Of a stretch of DNA of 34,485 nt, positions 15,699-24,147 are shown one piece after another (the stretch's first letter is position 1; the number at the start of each line of letters is the position of its first letter). The notes below the pieces were generated by a model that had not been told where the DNA came from, did not search any database, and saw nothing but the letters and a program-made list of their open reading frames with translations. Made by a program: the position numbers and the translations under genes. The DNA is from Desulfosporosinus sp. BRH_c37 (GTDB taxonomy: Bacteria > Bacillota > Desulfitobacteriia > Desulfitobacteriales > Desulfitobacteriaceae): NCBI GenBank assembly GCA_001516045.1, contig LOEW01000157.1, forward strand, positions 1 through 34,485, read 5' to 3'.

Positions 15699-16847
15699 TT
15701 ATTTACTGCTTATGGGATAATACGACTGCTCAGCTTCTTGGTCTCGTACAAGCTTACTCTTAATTTGCGACTGAACCGCAGACTCGAAAATCAAAGGATA
15801 TATTTTCCTGACTAATTCAGACGGAAGTTGTAGTTCAGTGGCAAGGTTTACTAAGCGTTTGATAATTTCTTTTTCTCGGTTGGTATCTTTGACTCGGTCC
15901 ATACGTTTTTGATCCCCAACCTTTCGGACGATTTCCATACGGTCGGCTAAGTGTTCGATAATCCTTTGATCTACCCTATCAATCTGGGCACGCAGAGATT
16001 CAAGGGTGTTCTCATCCTCTTGTCCGCCAAAAGCAAAGACTTTATTCACCGATTCGGCGACCACTCCGAGCTCCCCTGCTAGTTGGATAAACTGTTCCGG
16101 AGTTAACGACTGGGGTCCATCACTTACAGCTTCGGCGGGATTAGGGTGGGTCTCAATTAATAATCCATCCGCCCCTGCCGCAATAGCCGCCTTAGATAAG
16201 GAGGCAATTAAGTCTCTTCTACCTGCTGCATGGCTGGGATCGACGATAACTGGTAAATGAGATAGTTCTTTAGCCACTCCAACAGCACTTAGATCTAAAG
16301 TGTTTCTAGTACTGGGTTCAAACGTACGAATACCACGTTCACAAAGGATAACCCGGGAATTACCAGCAGCTAAAATATATTCAGCGGCCAACAACCACTC
16401 CTCTATCGTTGCCGACAACCCTCTCTTGAGGATAATCGGTTTGTTGATTTTACCAGCTAATTTCAGAAGCTCAAAATTTTGCATATTCCGGGCACCAATT
16501 TGAAGAATATCAACCTTATCGACCACTAAATCCAGACTTGGTGCATCAATTACTTCAGTAACACAGAGAAGGTTCTGTTCTTTAGCTGCTTGAACCAAAT
16601 AGTTGAGGCCCTCCAGGCCCAGACCCTGGAAACTATAGGGAGATGTTCGCGGTTTGAAGACCCCGCCACGCAAAACCTTTCCTCCTGCTTTTTTGACAGT
16701 TTCGGCTGATTGGCTCATTTGTAGACTTGATTCTACTGCACAGGGTCCACCCATGAGGATGATTTCTTTTCCTCCTATCCGAACCCCGTTAACCTCAATG
16801 GTGCTCCGTGCAGTAATAAGACGTCCTGCTAATTTCAAATCTTTCAT
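15699..16847 (-). CDS. aroF: 3-deoxy-7-phosphoheptulonate synthase with C-terminal chorismate mutase
   Basis: A 382-residue bifunctional enzyme. The N-terminal part (about 25-265) is a type I-beta DAHP synthase: GGPCAVES (33-40), RGGVFKPRTSPYSFQG, KPIILKRGLSATIEE and VDPSHAAGRRD are all intact. It condenses PEP and erythrose 4-phosphate at the entry of aromatic synthesis. The C-terminal part (about 285-375) is an AroQ-type chorismate mutase, beginning LRAQIDRVDQRIIEHLADRM. The N-terminal ferredoxin-like regulatory domain of the Thermotoga type is missing; as in the Porphyromonas fusion, the mutase domain may carry the feedback control. ATG at 16847 with AAAGGGG 7 bases upstream. A T-box leader controls it, so expression should follow uncharged tRNA. 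Confidence 0.93.
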   Translation of the reverse strand: MKDLKLAGRLITARSTIEVNGVRIGGKEIILMGGPCAVESSLQMSQSAETVKKAGGKVLRGGVFKPRTSPYSFQGLGLEGLNYLVQAAKEQNLLCVTEVIDAPSLDLVVDKVDILQIGARNMQNFELLKLAGKINKPIILKRGLSATIEEWLLAAEYILAAGNSRVILCERGIRTFEPSTRNTLDLSAVGVAKELSHLPVIVDPSHAAGRRDLIASLSKAAIAAGADGLLIETHPNPAEAVSDGPQSLTPEQFIQLAGELGVVAESVNKVFAFGGQEDENTLESLRAQIDRVDQRIIEHLADRMEIVRKVGDQKRMDRVKDTNREKEIIKRLVNLATELQLPSELVRKIYPLIFESAVQSQIKSKLVRDQEAEQSYYPISSK

Positions 16848-16870
16848 AATAATACCCCTTTCAAATATAA

Positions 16871-16980
16871 TAAAATGTCTACGGCTCATCCCTTCTCAGG
16901 GACGAAAGCCGTAGACTTCCGCGTTACCACCCATTTTGGTCAACCTTGACCCTCTCAAAAAGTACAGCATGACAAACTCG
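16871..16980 (-). ncRNA. Second T-box antiterminator/terminator module, without Stem I
   Basis: The minus strand carries the T-box motif GGGTGGTAACGCG (plus 16920-16932), a small hairpin GGTCAA/TTGACC before it, and a terminator stem GTCTACGGCT/AGCCGTAGAC (16877-16916) followed by ATTTTATT. Only about 75 bases separate the T-box motif from the upstream terminator, too little for a Stem I with a specifier loop. The terminator core CGTCCCT...AGGGATG repeats that of the upstream module, so this looks like a duplicated distal half. The ATG of aroF follows 24 bases later. Confidence 0.75.
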
Positions 16981-17008
16981 TATTTGTCAAGATTCGTCTA
17001 GGTATAAT

Positions 17009-17272
17009 AAAAAACTTCTCATCCCTGAAGGGACGAGAAGTTATATCTCGCATTACCACCCGACTTTAGCCAAAAGGCCACTCGACAAAGGTACGGGAAT
17101 GACATCCGATACCTCCTTCTTGTTAACGGGGAAGAACCGTCCTAGCCTACTTGATTTCGTTCAGCCGGCAGCTCGGGAGGGAACTTCACCTATCACTACA
17201 CATAGAAGAGTTTTCAGTCAAGACTCTTCCTCCCTGAAAGATAATAAATAGCTTACTTTACTCCGTCATCGC
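17009..17272 (-). ncRNA. T-box riboswitch controlling aroF
   Basis: A full tRNA-sensing leader on the minus strand. Stem I begins around 17270 with an AGTA-containing segment, and GGGAGG (17229-17234) pairs with CCTCCC (17175-17180). The triplet just before CCTCCC is TTC (17181-17183), which I propose as the specifier, meaning tRNA-Phe. The T-box motif GGGTGGTAATGCG lies at 17049-17061, and the terminator stem AACTTCTC.TCCCT/AGGGA.GAGAAGTT at 17013-17042 is followed by TTTTTT. The UGGU in the T-box would pair with an ACCA tRNA end, which suits tRNA-Phe or tRNA-Tyr rather than tRNA-Trp. The T-box class is firm; the specifier is inference. Confidence 0.85.
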
Positions 17273-17302
17273 ATTTAATAATTTTATTAACTTATATATA
17301 AT

Positions 17303-17330
17303 TTTATAACAACATTTACTTGTTTGTCAA
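17303..17330 (-). promoter_or_regulatory. Promoter of the T-box/aroF transcript
   Basis: On the minus strand TTGACA, a 16-base spacer and TATAAA, placed about 30 bases before Stem I of the T-box. Confidence 0.75.
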
Positions 17331-17419
17331 CCCCTTATGAAATCTTTTATCATTATCGAATCTGTCGATTTGAATTTGTATTCAAATCCTTAACAATGGA
17401 GGAGAATGCTCCTGACACT

Positions 17420-17719
17420 TTAATCCGAGCGATCAATAATTGTTTTAAGATCATCTATTCTATCCGTCACCTTCAATCCAAGTTTTTTGTACCCAGAGAC
17501 AAACACAAACATATAAGCTATTATGCTAATTAACTGCACGAAATTGCTGTACCATGGTCGCTCGTTAAAACCAAAACCAAACTTTACTGCAAAGTAAATA
17601 TTTATGAAATTGGAAACTAGTGCTAGTCCGGCTAGAAACACTAATACTGTCACTGCTCCTTTTGCGTATTCAATCCATAGTTGTCTCTTAGCCGATTTTT
17701 TGTCCATTCTATGCTCCAT
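17420..17719 (-). CDS. Small two-helix membrane protein, unknown
   Basis: A 99-residue protein with two hydrophobic segments (about 20-45 and 60-80) and charged ends; the C terminus is acidic and basic without a known motif. I do not recognise the family. AGGAGA lies about 10 bases before the ATG at 17719. It starts 25 bases after the DMT-like transporter gene on the same strand, so the two are probably co-transcribed. Confidence 0.6.
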   Translation of the reverse strand: MEHRMDKKSAKRQLWIEYAKGAVTVLVFLAGLALVSNFINIYFAVKFGFGFNERPWYSNFVQLISIIAYMFVFVSGYKKLGLKVTDRIDDLKTIIDRSD

Positions 17720-17744
17720 TCCAGGACATCTCCTCTTAAACTTG

Positions 17745-18170
17745 CTACTTATTGATAAGTAACAAGCCTATTATGCATAATAATACTCCCGTTATTTGAT
17801 AAACTGAAAACCCCTCTTTGAAAAACAATATTCCGATCGGGATAAGCATAAGTGCAAGGATGATATTTGCTACTAACGACCCAACACTTATGTTCCACCC
17901 TTCCCTGTAGGCAAGAAGATACCCTAATTCCAAGCCAACAATTGTAATCCCAAGCACCAGGCTAGTCCAATTTAATTCGTTAAAGGATTGTAGAAATCCT
18001 TTATTCGTTTTATAAAATAGTGATCCAATTAGAGACAGGATTGCAGCAGTCAAGTAGGTTATGAACAACGCTGAAAAGGGGTTAACATCCTGTGGGGTTA
18101 ACTTTTGGCACAAATTATACGCAATGTTTGATGCCACTATAAGTACTATTGGAAACACATACATAAACAT
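17745..18170 (-). CDS. Half-size DMT/EamA-like membrane transporter
   Basis: A 141-residue protein with four or five hydrophobic segments filling nearly its whole length. The end (GVLLCIIGLLLINK) and the ILFFKEGFSVYQI turn are typical of EamA/DMT-superfamily proteins, here in single-domain size, so it would act as a dimer. The start at 18170 is chosen because GAGG lies 6 bases upstream; the ATG 12 bases earlier has no clear site. Substrate unknown. Confidence 0.7.
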   Translation of the reverse strand: MFMYVFPIVLIVASNIAYNLCQKLTPQDVNPFSALFITYLTAAILSLIGSLFYKTNKGFLQSFNELNWTSLVLGITIVGLELGYLLAYREGWNISVGSLVANIILALMLIPIGILFFKEGFSVYQITGVLLCIIGLLLINK

Positions 18171-18197
18171 AATTAACCTCATTCATTAAATATTTAA

Positions 18198-18268
18198 GGA
18201 AGCAAGGAGGCGGTTCTCTTGCTTCCTGGTTCTGCCTAGGAAAGCAAGAGGACCGTCCCCTTGCTTCC
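18198..18268. repeat. Two tandem copies of a 29-30-bp palindromic repeat
   Basis: Each copy starts GGAA(A)GCAAG and ends CTTGCTTCC, so each can fold on itself (18198-18226 and 18239-18268), with GGTTCTGCCTAG between. The second copy overlaps the last codons of the helicase gene. A GGAAGCAAG...GACGGT-type palindrome looks like a dispersed intergenic repeat. Confidence 0.6.
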
Positions 18269-20635
18269 CGGCTCATTCCAGAAGCCCTCGATCGTTTTAT
18301 GAATACTCCTAACATTTTCTGCGTAGCGTACCTTCTTCCACTCTTCAGGAAACAATTTCTTATACGACCTTAGCGAGAAACGTTCATCAATGAGCAGCAC
18401 TATGCCTCGATCTTCTTCCCTACGAATCACTCGCCCGACCGCCTGTAATACCTTGTTGAAACCAGGGTACATATACGCAAATTCGTAACCCAGCTGGTTA
18501 GTTGCTTCATAGTAGGAACGAATAATCTCCCGTTCCAGGCCAATCTGAGGTAACCCCACTCCGACGACAACTGCTCCTGAGAGCCGATCCCCGATAAGAT
18601 CGATGCCTTCACCGAAGATCCCACCCATCAGTGCAAATCCAACCAACGTTTGCCCAGGATTAGTGGCGAATTTTGCTAAGAATCCTTCCCGTTCCACTTC
18701 CGCCATGCCTGGAGTTTGGCTGATCACGCTTACCTGTTGGTTCTGTGCCCTAAACTGCAGATATACCTCGTGCAGATAATCATACGACGGAAAATAGACG
18801 AGATAGTTCCCCTCTTTGCGAAAAACAGCCGCGGATATCGCTTCCGCAACAAGGTCGTAGGTTGAGGCACGCTGTTTATACTTAGTAGATATGCGATCGT
18901 TTATGAGTAGGCACAAATTCTCCGCGGGAAACGGAGACGTCAGTTTCAGCTTATAACTCGTCTCTTCCCCACCTAAAACCTTCATGAAATAGTCCATCGG
19001 ACTCAAAGTCGCCGAAAACAGTACAGCGGCCCGCCCTCTTCCCAAGGCCTCCTTCAGTCGCGCGGAGGGATCAAGGCAGAATAGCTTCACTCGGAAATCG
19101 TCCCGAGTTAGCTGTAGGAAGGTGACGTAATGATCATCATAACTGTCCGCTGTTCTGATAAAACTCAACGCCTGGAAATAGTGTTCCACAAGTTGTTCGC
19201 GCCACCCGACTACTCGATCGTTCACTTTCAAGAAATGTTCAACCTCTTTGACAAAATGTCGTAACGCCTGAATAAGTTTTAAGGGAGGCTCTTTTTCCAC
19301 ACTTTCTCCTCTTCCGCCAGTATCTATGCAACGTTTTTTCTCTTTGAGCAAGGCCGAGTTAACTTTAGTCACGCTTTTTGTCAACCTCGGGTCGTCTTCT
19401 TTCGTAAGCCGTTTTAGCCTAAGCCAAGACTCCTTGCCAAGCTCTGCTGAAAACATGTCCCGCGCCCGTTCCACTAGGTTGTGCGCTTCATCTACTAAAA
19501 AGGTGTACTCTCCCCCGTCAAGGAAAAATCGACGTAAGTAGACACGCGGATCAAAAACATAATTATAGTCACAGATAACTACATCCGCCCAATTGGCCAT
19601 TTCCAAGGAGAATTCAAAGGGACAAATGGAATGTTTGCGGGCGTATTCCTCAATTACCTCACGCGTCCAGGCTTCCTCTTCGAAGATGTCCTCCACCGCT
19701 GTTCGCACTCGGTCATAATACCCTTTGGCAAACAAACATTCCTCTGGCAGACACGCCGCCTCAGGGAGAAAACACAGTTTGCGTTTAGCCGTTAAGGTTA
19801 AGCGTTTAATCGCTAAACCTTGTTTTTGTAAATCATTTATGGCCTTCTCCGCAACCGTTCGGGTGATGGTTTTCGCTGTGAGATAAAAAACCTGCACCGT
19901 AAACCCTTCTGCCATAGCCTTAAATGTGGGAAACAAGGTACCCATGGTCTTGCCGATTCCCGTAGGGGCTTGGGCAAATAATTTCTGGCTTTGTTTGATC
20001 GTCTTGTAAACTGCTATAGTCAGTTCCCTTTGTCCCGTTCTGTACGTCCCAAAGGGGAATTGCAGCGTGCGAATGCTGACATCTCTCATAACCGACCACT
20101 CTTGTAGTTGGCGAGCCCACGTCAAATAATGTTCAACCAAACTAATAAAGAACACTGACAGCTCAGCCAAGGAAAAAGTCTTTGAGAATTTCTTGGTCTG
20201 GGCGGTATCCAACTGAAAGTAGGTAAGCTGAGTTTCCATCGTTTCTAAGCCTTCTTGCACAGCGTACATAAAAGCATAACACTGAGCTTGAGCCCAATGC
20301 AAATCGTTAAATGCTTCATTAATCAGGCTTAAATCCAGCGAGGTGGTTTTAATTTCATCGATACAAGCAACGGATTCCTTCTTAATTATTCCGTCGGCAC
20401 GGCCCTTGATTTCCAGACTAAAGTCCTCTTGAAGATAGATATAACTCAGAGTTACTTCCGGAACGTACTCCGCACCGCTTGTTTTTTGAATATATTGATG
20501 CGCTTTGATCGCCTCTTGAGCCCGTGAAGCTCCGATTGAACTCGGTTGCAAATCTCCCTGTTTGAGACCAAACTCAACTAGGGTACGAACAGATACCTTA
20601 ATAGTTGTCACAATCGCTAAATCCTTCCGAGACAT
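18236..20635 (-). CDS. DinG/XPD-type helicase with an N-terminal PD-(D/E)XK nuclease-like domain
   Basis: A 799-residue protein. Residues about 60-130 carry the nuclease pattern GRADG (Asp81), DEIKTT (Glu94, Lys96) and Gln116-x3-Tyr120, as in RecB/Cas4-like nucleases. The helicase follows: Walker A PTGIGKT (224-230), four cysteines suited to an iron-sulfur cluster (288, 295, 300, 338), VDEAH (381-385) and motif VI QAVGRVIRREEDRG near the C terminus. Such proteins unwind DNA 5' to 3' in repair of R-loops or damaged DNA. I start at the ATG at 20635, where AAGGG lies 6 bases upstream. The last residues (GSKGTVLLLS) are encoded by the palindromic repeat, so the original stop was probably lost or moved. 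Confidence 0.9.
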   Translation of the reverse strand: MSRKDLAIVTTIKVSVRTLVEFGLKQGDLQPSSIGASRAQEAIKAHQYIQKTSGAEYVPEVTLSYIYLQEDFSLEIKGRADGIIKKESVACIDEIKTTSLDLSLINEAFNDLHWAQAQCYAFMYAVQEGLETMETQLTYFQLDTAQTKKFSKTFSLAELSVFFISLVEHYLTWARQLQEWSVMRDVSIRTLQFPFGTYRTGQRELTIAVYKTIKQSQKLFAQAPTGIGKTMGTLFPTFKAMAEGFTVQVFYLTAKTITRTVAEKAINDLQKQGLAIKRLTLTAKRKLCFLPEAACLPEECLFAKGYYDRVRTAVEDIFEEEAWTREVIEEYARKHSICPFEFSLEMANWADVVICDYNYVFDPRVYLRRFFLDGGEYTFLVDEAHNLVERARDMFSAELGKESWLRLKRLTKEDDPRLTKSVTKVNSALLKEKKRCIDTGGRGESVEKEPPLKLIQALRHFVKEVEHFLKVNDRVVGWREQLVEHYFQALSFIRTADSYDDHYVTFLQLTRDDFRVKLFCLDPSARLKEALGRGRAAVLFSATLSPMDYFMKVLGGEETSYKLKLTSPFPAENLCLLINDRISTKYKQRASTYDLVAEAISAAVFRKEGNYLVYFPSYDYLHEVYLQFRAQNQQVSVISQTPGMAEVEREGFLAKFATNPGQTLVGFALMGGIFGEGIDLIGDRLSGAVVVGVGLPQIGLEREIIRSYYEATNQLGYEFAYMYPGFNKVLQAVGRVIRREEDRGIVLLIDERFSLRSYKKLFPEEWKKVRYAENVRSIHKTIEGFWNEPGSKGTVLLLS

Positions 20636-20900
20636 TGTTACCCTTTCATTATAACTGGGATTTCGCTTTTTCAACAACTATTACTTAACTTTGTAACCTT
20701 GGGTCGACCGGTTCGGTCTCTAAGGCTAACGTAGCCGAAACACATTCGTATGTTCCTCCTTTTTCCCTTTTCCAAACTAATGCGTTAATTTAGTGAACTC
20801 GTTCAACTAAAGTTGAATAAAGCGAATGTACAATAGGGGAGTGAATGTGTATTATATATAATAATTGACTATAGATAGTACACAGAAAAGAGGTAAGCAC
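20636..20900. other. Divergent intergenic region, helicase / threonine dehydratase
   Basis: Holds the solo repeat arm at 20792-20817 and AT-rich sequence (20845-20870) that probably contains the promoter of the dehydratase. No gene is visible. Confidence 0.4.
20792..20817 (+). repeat. Solo left arm of the IS200/IS605-like unit, copy C
   Basis: Twenty-six bases identical to the left ends of copies A and B, starting at the same AGTGAACTCG and including almost the entire GTTCAACT/AGTTGAAC hairpin. Identity stops abruptly after TTGAA, so the remaining unit is missing. It lies between two divergent genes. Confidence 0.6.
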
Positions 20901-22148
20901 ATGGGAAGAGTACTTTTAGAAGATATCATCAAAGCGGGCCAGGCTCTAAAGGGCATCATCAATAAAACACCGCTCCAACGAAACGACATTCTCTCGGAAA
21001 AATACAACTGCAATGTTTATTTAAAGCGTGAAGATTTACAGGTTGTTCGTTCTTTTAAGATCCGAGGTGCTTATAACCTGATTCAAAGCATTCCCTCATC
21101 GGAATTAAGAAATGGTGTGGTCTGTGCCAGTGCGGGCAACCATGCTCAGGGTGTAGCCTATTCCTGTAAAAACTTAGGTATTCCTGGTAGAATATACATG
21201 CCCATTACCACCCCTAGGCAAAAGGTCTCCCAAGTCAAACGATTTGGTGGAGATTTTGTAGAAGTGGTCCTGACCGGGGACACCTTTGATGATGCTTTTC
21301 TGGAAGCCAAACTGCATTGCGATGCAGAAAAAAAGTATTTCATTCATCCTTTTGATGATCCTCTGGTTATCGCGGGACAAGGTACAATCGCCATCGAAAT
21401 CCTCAACGCTTTGGAGAATCCAGTGGATTATGTTTTTGGGGCAATTGGAGGGGGTGGCATGATGTCGGGAGTTGGAACATACTTCAAATGCCTGAGCCCT
21501 AAGACCCATATTATCGGAGTAGAACCCCAGGGGGCCTGTTGTATGAAGCAATCCCTTGATAAAAATGAAGTTGTGACCTTGGAGAAGATTGATAAATTTG
21601 TTGACGGTGCCGCAGTCAAGCGAGCTGGAGACCTAACCTTTGAAATCTGTCAGAAAGTCTTAGATGATGTCTTAGTCGTCAGTGAGGGAAAAGTCTGCAC
21701 TACAATCTTAGAGATGTACAATGATAGCGCAATTGTTGCCGAGCCAGCCGGTGCTCTTTCGATAGCTGTCTTGGATTCCTATAAGAGTCAGATCGTAGGT
21801 AAAAACGTAGTTTGTATTATAAGCGGAGGAAATAATGATATTGAACGGACGCCGGAAATAAAAGAGCGCTCCCTCCTCGATCAAGGACTTAAACATTATT
21901 TCATCATCAACTTTCCCCAGCGACCGGGTGCCCTAAAAGAATTTGTAGTTGATATCCTTGGTCCTAACGACGACATAACGCGATTCGAGTATACGCAAGT
22001 TAACAATAAAGAAAAAGGCCCAACCCTGGTCGGAATTGAGCTCACTCAAAAAGAAGATTACCAAACACTTATTGCCAAAATGGAGAAAAAAGGGATTCAA
22101 TATACCGTCATCAACGAAAACCCAGAGTTGTTTGATCTTCTTATCTAG
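20901..22148 (+). CDS. ilvA: Threonine ammonia-lyase (threonine dehydratase)
   Basis: A 415-residue PLP enzyme converting threonine to 2-oxobutanoate and ammonia, the first step to isoleucine. The PLP lysine is Lys53 in SFKIRGAYN; CASAGNHAQGVA and the phosphate loop GGGGMMSGVGTY follow. The C-terminal 75 residues form an ACT-like regulatory domain beginning YFIINFPQRPGALKEF. Length and domain order match biosynthetic or Clostridium-type catabolic enzymes with one ACT domain. I start at the ATG at 20901, with AGAGG 7 bases upstream; the upstream ATG at 20865 has no ribosome site. It is a single gene here, with no ilv genes adjacent. Confidence 0.93.
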   Translation: MGRVLLEDIIKAGQALKGIINKTPLQRNDILSEKYNCNVYLKREDLQVVRSFKIRGAYNLIQSIPSSELRNGVVCASAGNHAQGVAYSCKNLGIPGRIYMPITTPRQKVSQVKRFGGDFVEVVLTGDTFDDAFLEAKLHCDAEKKYFIHPFDDPLVIAGQGTIAIEILNALENPVDYVFGAIGGGGMMSGVGTYFKCLSPKTHIIGVEPQGACCMKQSLDKNEVVTLEKIDKFVDGAAVKRAGDLTFEICQKVLDDVLVVSEGKVCTTILEMYNDSAIVAEPAGALSIAVLDSYKSQIVGKNVVCIISGGNNDIERTPEIKERSLLDQGLKHYFIINFPQRPGALKEFVVDILGPNDDITRFEYTQVNNKEKGPTLVGIELTQKEDYQTLIAKMEKKGIQYTVINENPELFDLLI

Positions 22149-22211
22149 TCCTTTACTCACTTTTTACCATATACTAACTCCAAGATTCCATTTCTTAATT
22201 ATTCTCACTTA

Positions 22212-22550
22212 CTAACACATTTTTGATACGATCAGTATTGCTTCAAATATTAAATAAATAGCTATTGTTGCTAATTGATTGACCGCAAATACTATTAGAG
22301 TTTTCCAACCTTTATAAATAAATATTTCTTTTGCTATTTCAATATTGATTTTAGTAATTGGTAAGGGTGCGAGTATTACAAAAGTAATAGACCCACTGAC
22401 CCAACCGACAATTACATTATTTGTTACATTTGTCCCCCATTCGGCTGTCATCTCAGAAAGAGAAAATACAGGTAAAATTATAATAAATGCCAGTGCTACT
22501 AAGTACCAATATTTCATATAAACAGTGTTGTATATTTTCGAGAAATTCAC
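22212..22550 (-). CDS. Small integral membrane protein, unknown
   Basis: A 112-residue protein with three hydrophobic segments (about 14-32, 43-65 and 85-107). No family recognised. The start is a GTG at 22550 with GGAGGGG 4 bases upstream. It begins 46 bases after the permease gene on the same strand and could be its accessory subunit. Confidence 0.6.
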   Translation of the reverse strand: MNFSKIYNTVYMKYWYLVALAFIIILPVFSLSEMTAEWGTNVTNNVIVGWVSGSITFVILAPLPITKINIEIAKEIFIYKGWKTLIVFAVNQLATIAIYLIFEAILIVSKMC

Positions 22551-22596
22551 TATACCCCTCCCAATTGCAAGCAGGTGGCTTAATAAATTTAACCCA

Positions 22597-23997
22597 CTAT
22601 ACTAATCCGACCGCTCTAAAAAGGGTCAGAAGCATAATTAGTACGGTTGAGACAATCAGAACATATAATCCATTCCAGCCAAATCCGACCTTAAGCGGAG
22701 ATTGCTCGGTTAATCCGGATATCGCAATAACGGTAGCTGATGAAGGAGCTATCGAAATCCCCATCGCCCAGCTAATGGCCAGAATCAAGGCCATATACGT
22801 AGGAGTCACGCCGTAAGCAGCGGCTTTAAGGGTTCCTCCAAGAATGGTAACAGTTATAATCGGATGAACACCCAAAACTGACAAAATGAGACTACTTAAA
22901 ATAATAACGACGGCAAGCCACAAAGGGTTACTGCCTACAATTGGGTTTAGAATATTTGGCACGTAATTACCTAAATGAGAGTACGAGATACTAGTTGCGA
23001 ATAATCCCGCTCCAACAAAGAGGACTATTTCATTTTTTAATCTTGGCAGCCTCTCAATATAATAGTCCCCCTTGAACTCCCTGATTAAAACTGGTAAACG
23101 TCCGATTAGGGCCAGCCAAATAACAGGGAAAACCAACGAAGCAATGGAAACCACAATAATCGTTGATATTCCGGTTATCAGGGATACAATGACTATGAGA
23201 AATATTAAAGTAATACCAAAAACACTTAACTCAATAACTTTCCGCAAATTAATTTCGGCAATAGAGTTAAGTTTTTCAGCAGGATCAACTGTAGCAACAG
23301 CAATAGCCGAACTATTCTCGACGCTTCCTCCTGCCAACTTCATCATGGTATATCCGATTAAACCAGCAATCATACCAAAAAATAAGCCAAAAGGAAAAAA
23401 CGAGTGCCATTCGGCGTCGGATAATTGTATGATCAAGGCTATGGCTGCCGTTGTTGGCGCCCATATTGTGCAGGTGGTAAACCCCCTGCTAATGGCTATA
23501 CTAAGTAACTTCTTGTCAGAGCTCTTATCGCTGGCCAGGCTAATTTGATGCACTAGCGGCACAACCGCCATATTTACCAAAACGCCTATAAAAGCGGAAA
23601 TTAAACTCACAAGCAAGTAAAAACGACTATTTGTATGAACATAGCGCCTGAAAACACTTTGTAAAGACTCGAAATAACCCCCATATTGAATGGGGATACC
23701 TAACAAAGGTACCAGGGTAAACATAACTACCAGGTAAAGGTTTTCTTGTAAAGCCTGCGTCCATACGCTTAACGGAGCATGATAGATAAGTAATAGGCTA
23801 ATGCTTAACGCAAAAGATACATAGCCAATCACCTTTGCGGAACCTGTTACGACAGTAAAACTTAGTGAAATAACGATAACTAGAAGAATTAGATCGAGAT
23901 CCTTGATTACACTAGATTTGAAATACAGGTTACATAAGTAAACAATCGCCAAACTAAAAGTGGCTAAGCTGCGGATACGGGTAGATAATAATGCCAT
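22597..23997 (-). CDS. Ion-transporter-superfamily permease, unknown substrate
   Basis: A 466-residue protein with about 11-12 hydrophobic segments. The internal resemblance of GFTTCTIWAPTTAAIA in the first half and GISIAPSSATVIAISG in the second suggests two inverted re-entrant loops, as in the IT superfamily (citrate, dicarboxylate, arsenite and Na+/H+ carriers). VLGVHPIITVTILGG also fits this group. The exact family and substrate are not clear. ATG at 23997 with AAGGAG 7 bases upstream. Probably co-transcribed with the small membrane protein downstream; separated from hcp by a terminator. Confidence 0.75.
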   Translation of the reverse strand: MALLSTRIRSLATFSLAIVYLCNLYFKSSVIKDLDLILLVIVISLSFTVVTGSAKVIGYVSFALSISLLLIYHAPLSVWTQALQENLYLVVMFTLVPLLGIPIQYGGYFESLQSVFRRYVHTNSRFYLLVSLISAFIGVLVNMAVVPLVHQISLASDKSSDKKLLSIAISRGFTTCTIWAPTTAAIALIIQLSDAEWHSFFPFGLFFGMIAGLIGYTMMKLAGGSVENSSAIAVATVDPAEKLNSIAEINLRKVIELSVFGITLIFLIVIVSLITGISTIIVVSIASLVFPVIWLALIGRLPVLIREFKGDYYIERLPRLKNEIVLFVGAGLFATSISYSHLGNYVPNILNPIVGSNPLWLAVVIILSSLILSVLGVHPIITVTILGGTLKAAAYGVTPTYMALILAISWAMGISIAPSSATVIAISGLTEQSPLKVGFGWNGLYVLIVSTVLIMLLTLFRAVGLV

Positions 23998-24091
23998 CAC
24001 TTAACTCCTTACCTAGTATGGGTACAAAGCCCTACTTCTGCATTATATAGCAAAGGTCTCTCACGAAACAAGACCTTGCTCGGAAACAAGA

Positions 24092-24133
24092 AAGTCCCCC
24101 TCTATTGAGTTCATTCTCAATAAAGGGGGACTT
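24092..24133 (-). terminator. Terminator after hcp
   Basis: An 18-bp stem with one mismatch, AAGTCCCCCT... paired with ...AGGGGGACTT, loop of 6. On the minus strand it is followed by a short T-rich TCTTGTTT. It lies 15 bases after the hcp stop at 24148. Confidence 0.75.
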
Positions 24134-24147
24134 AAGAAGTGTAACTA

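Noticed and set aside
17324..17533. Plus-strand frame across the aroF promoter and the small membrane gene
   Set aside because: It overlaps a strong promoter and an opposite gene with a good ribosome site.
19326..19541. Plus-strand frame opposite the helicase
   Set aside because: It is a shadow of the helicase gene rich in Ser and Arg, with no independent support.
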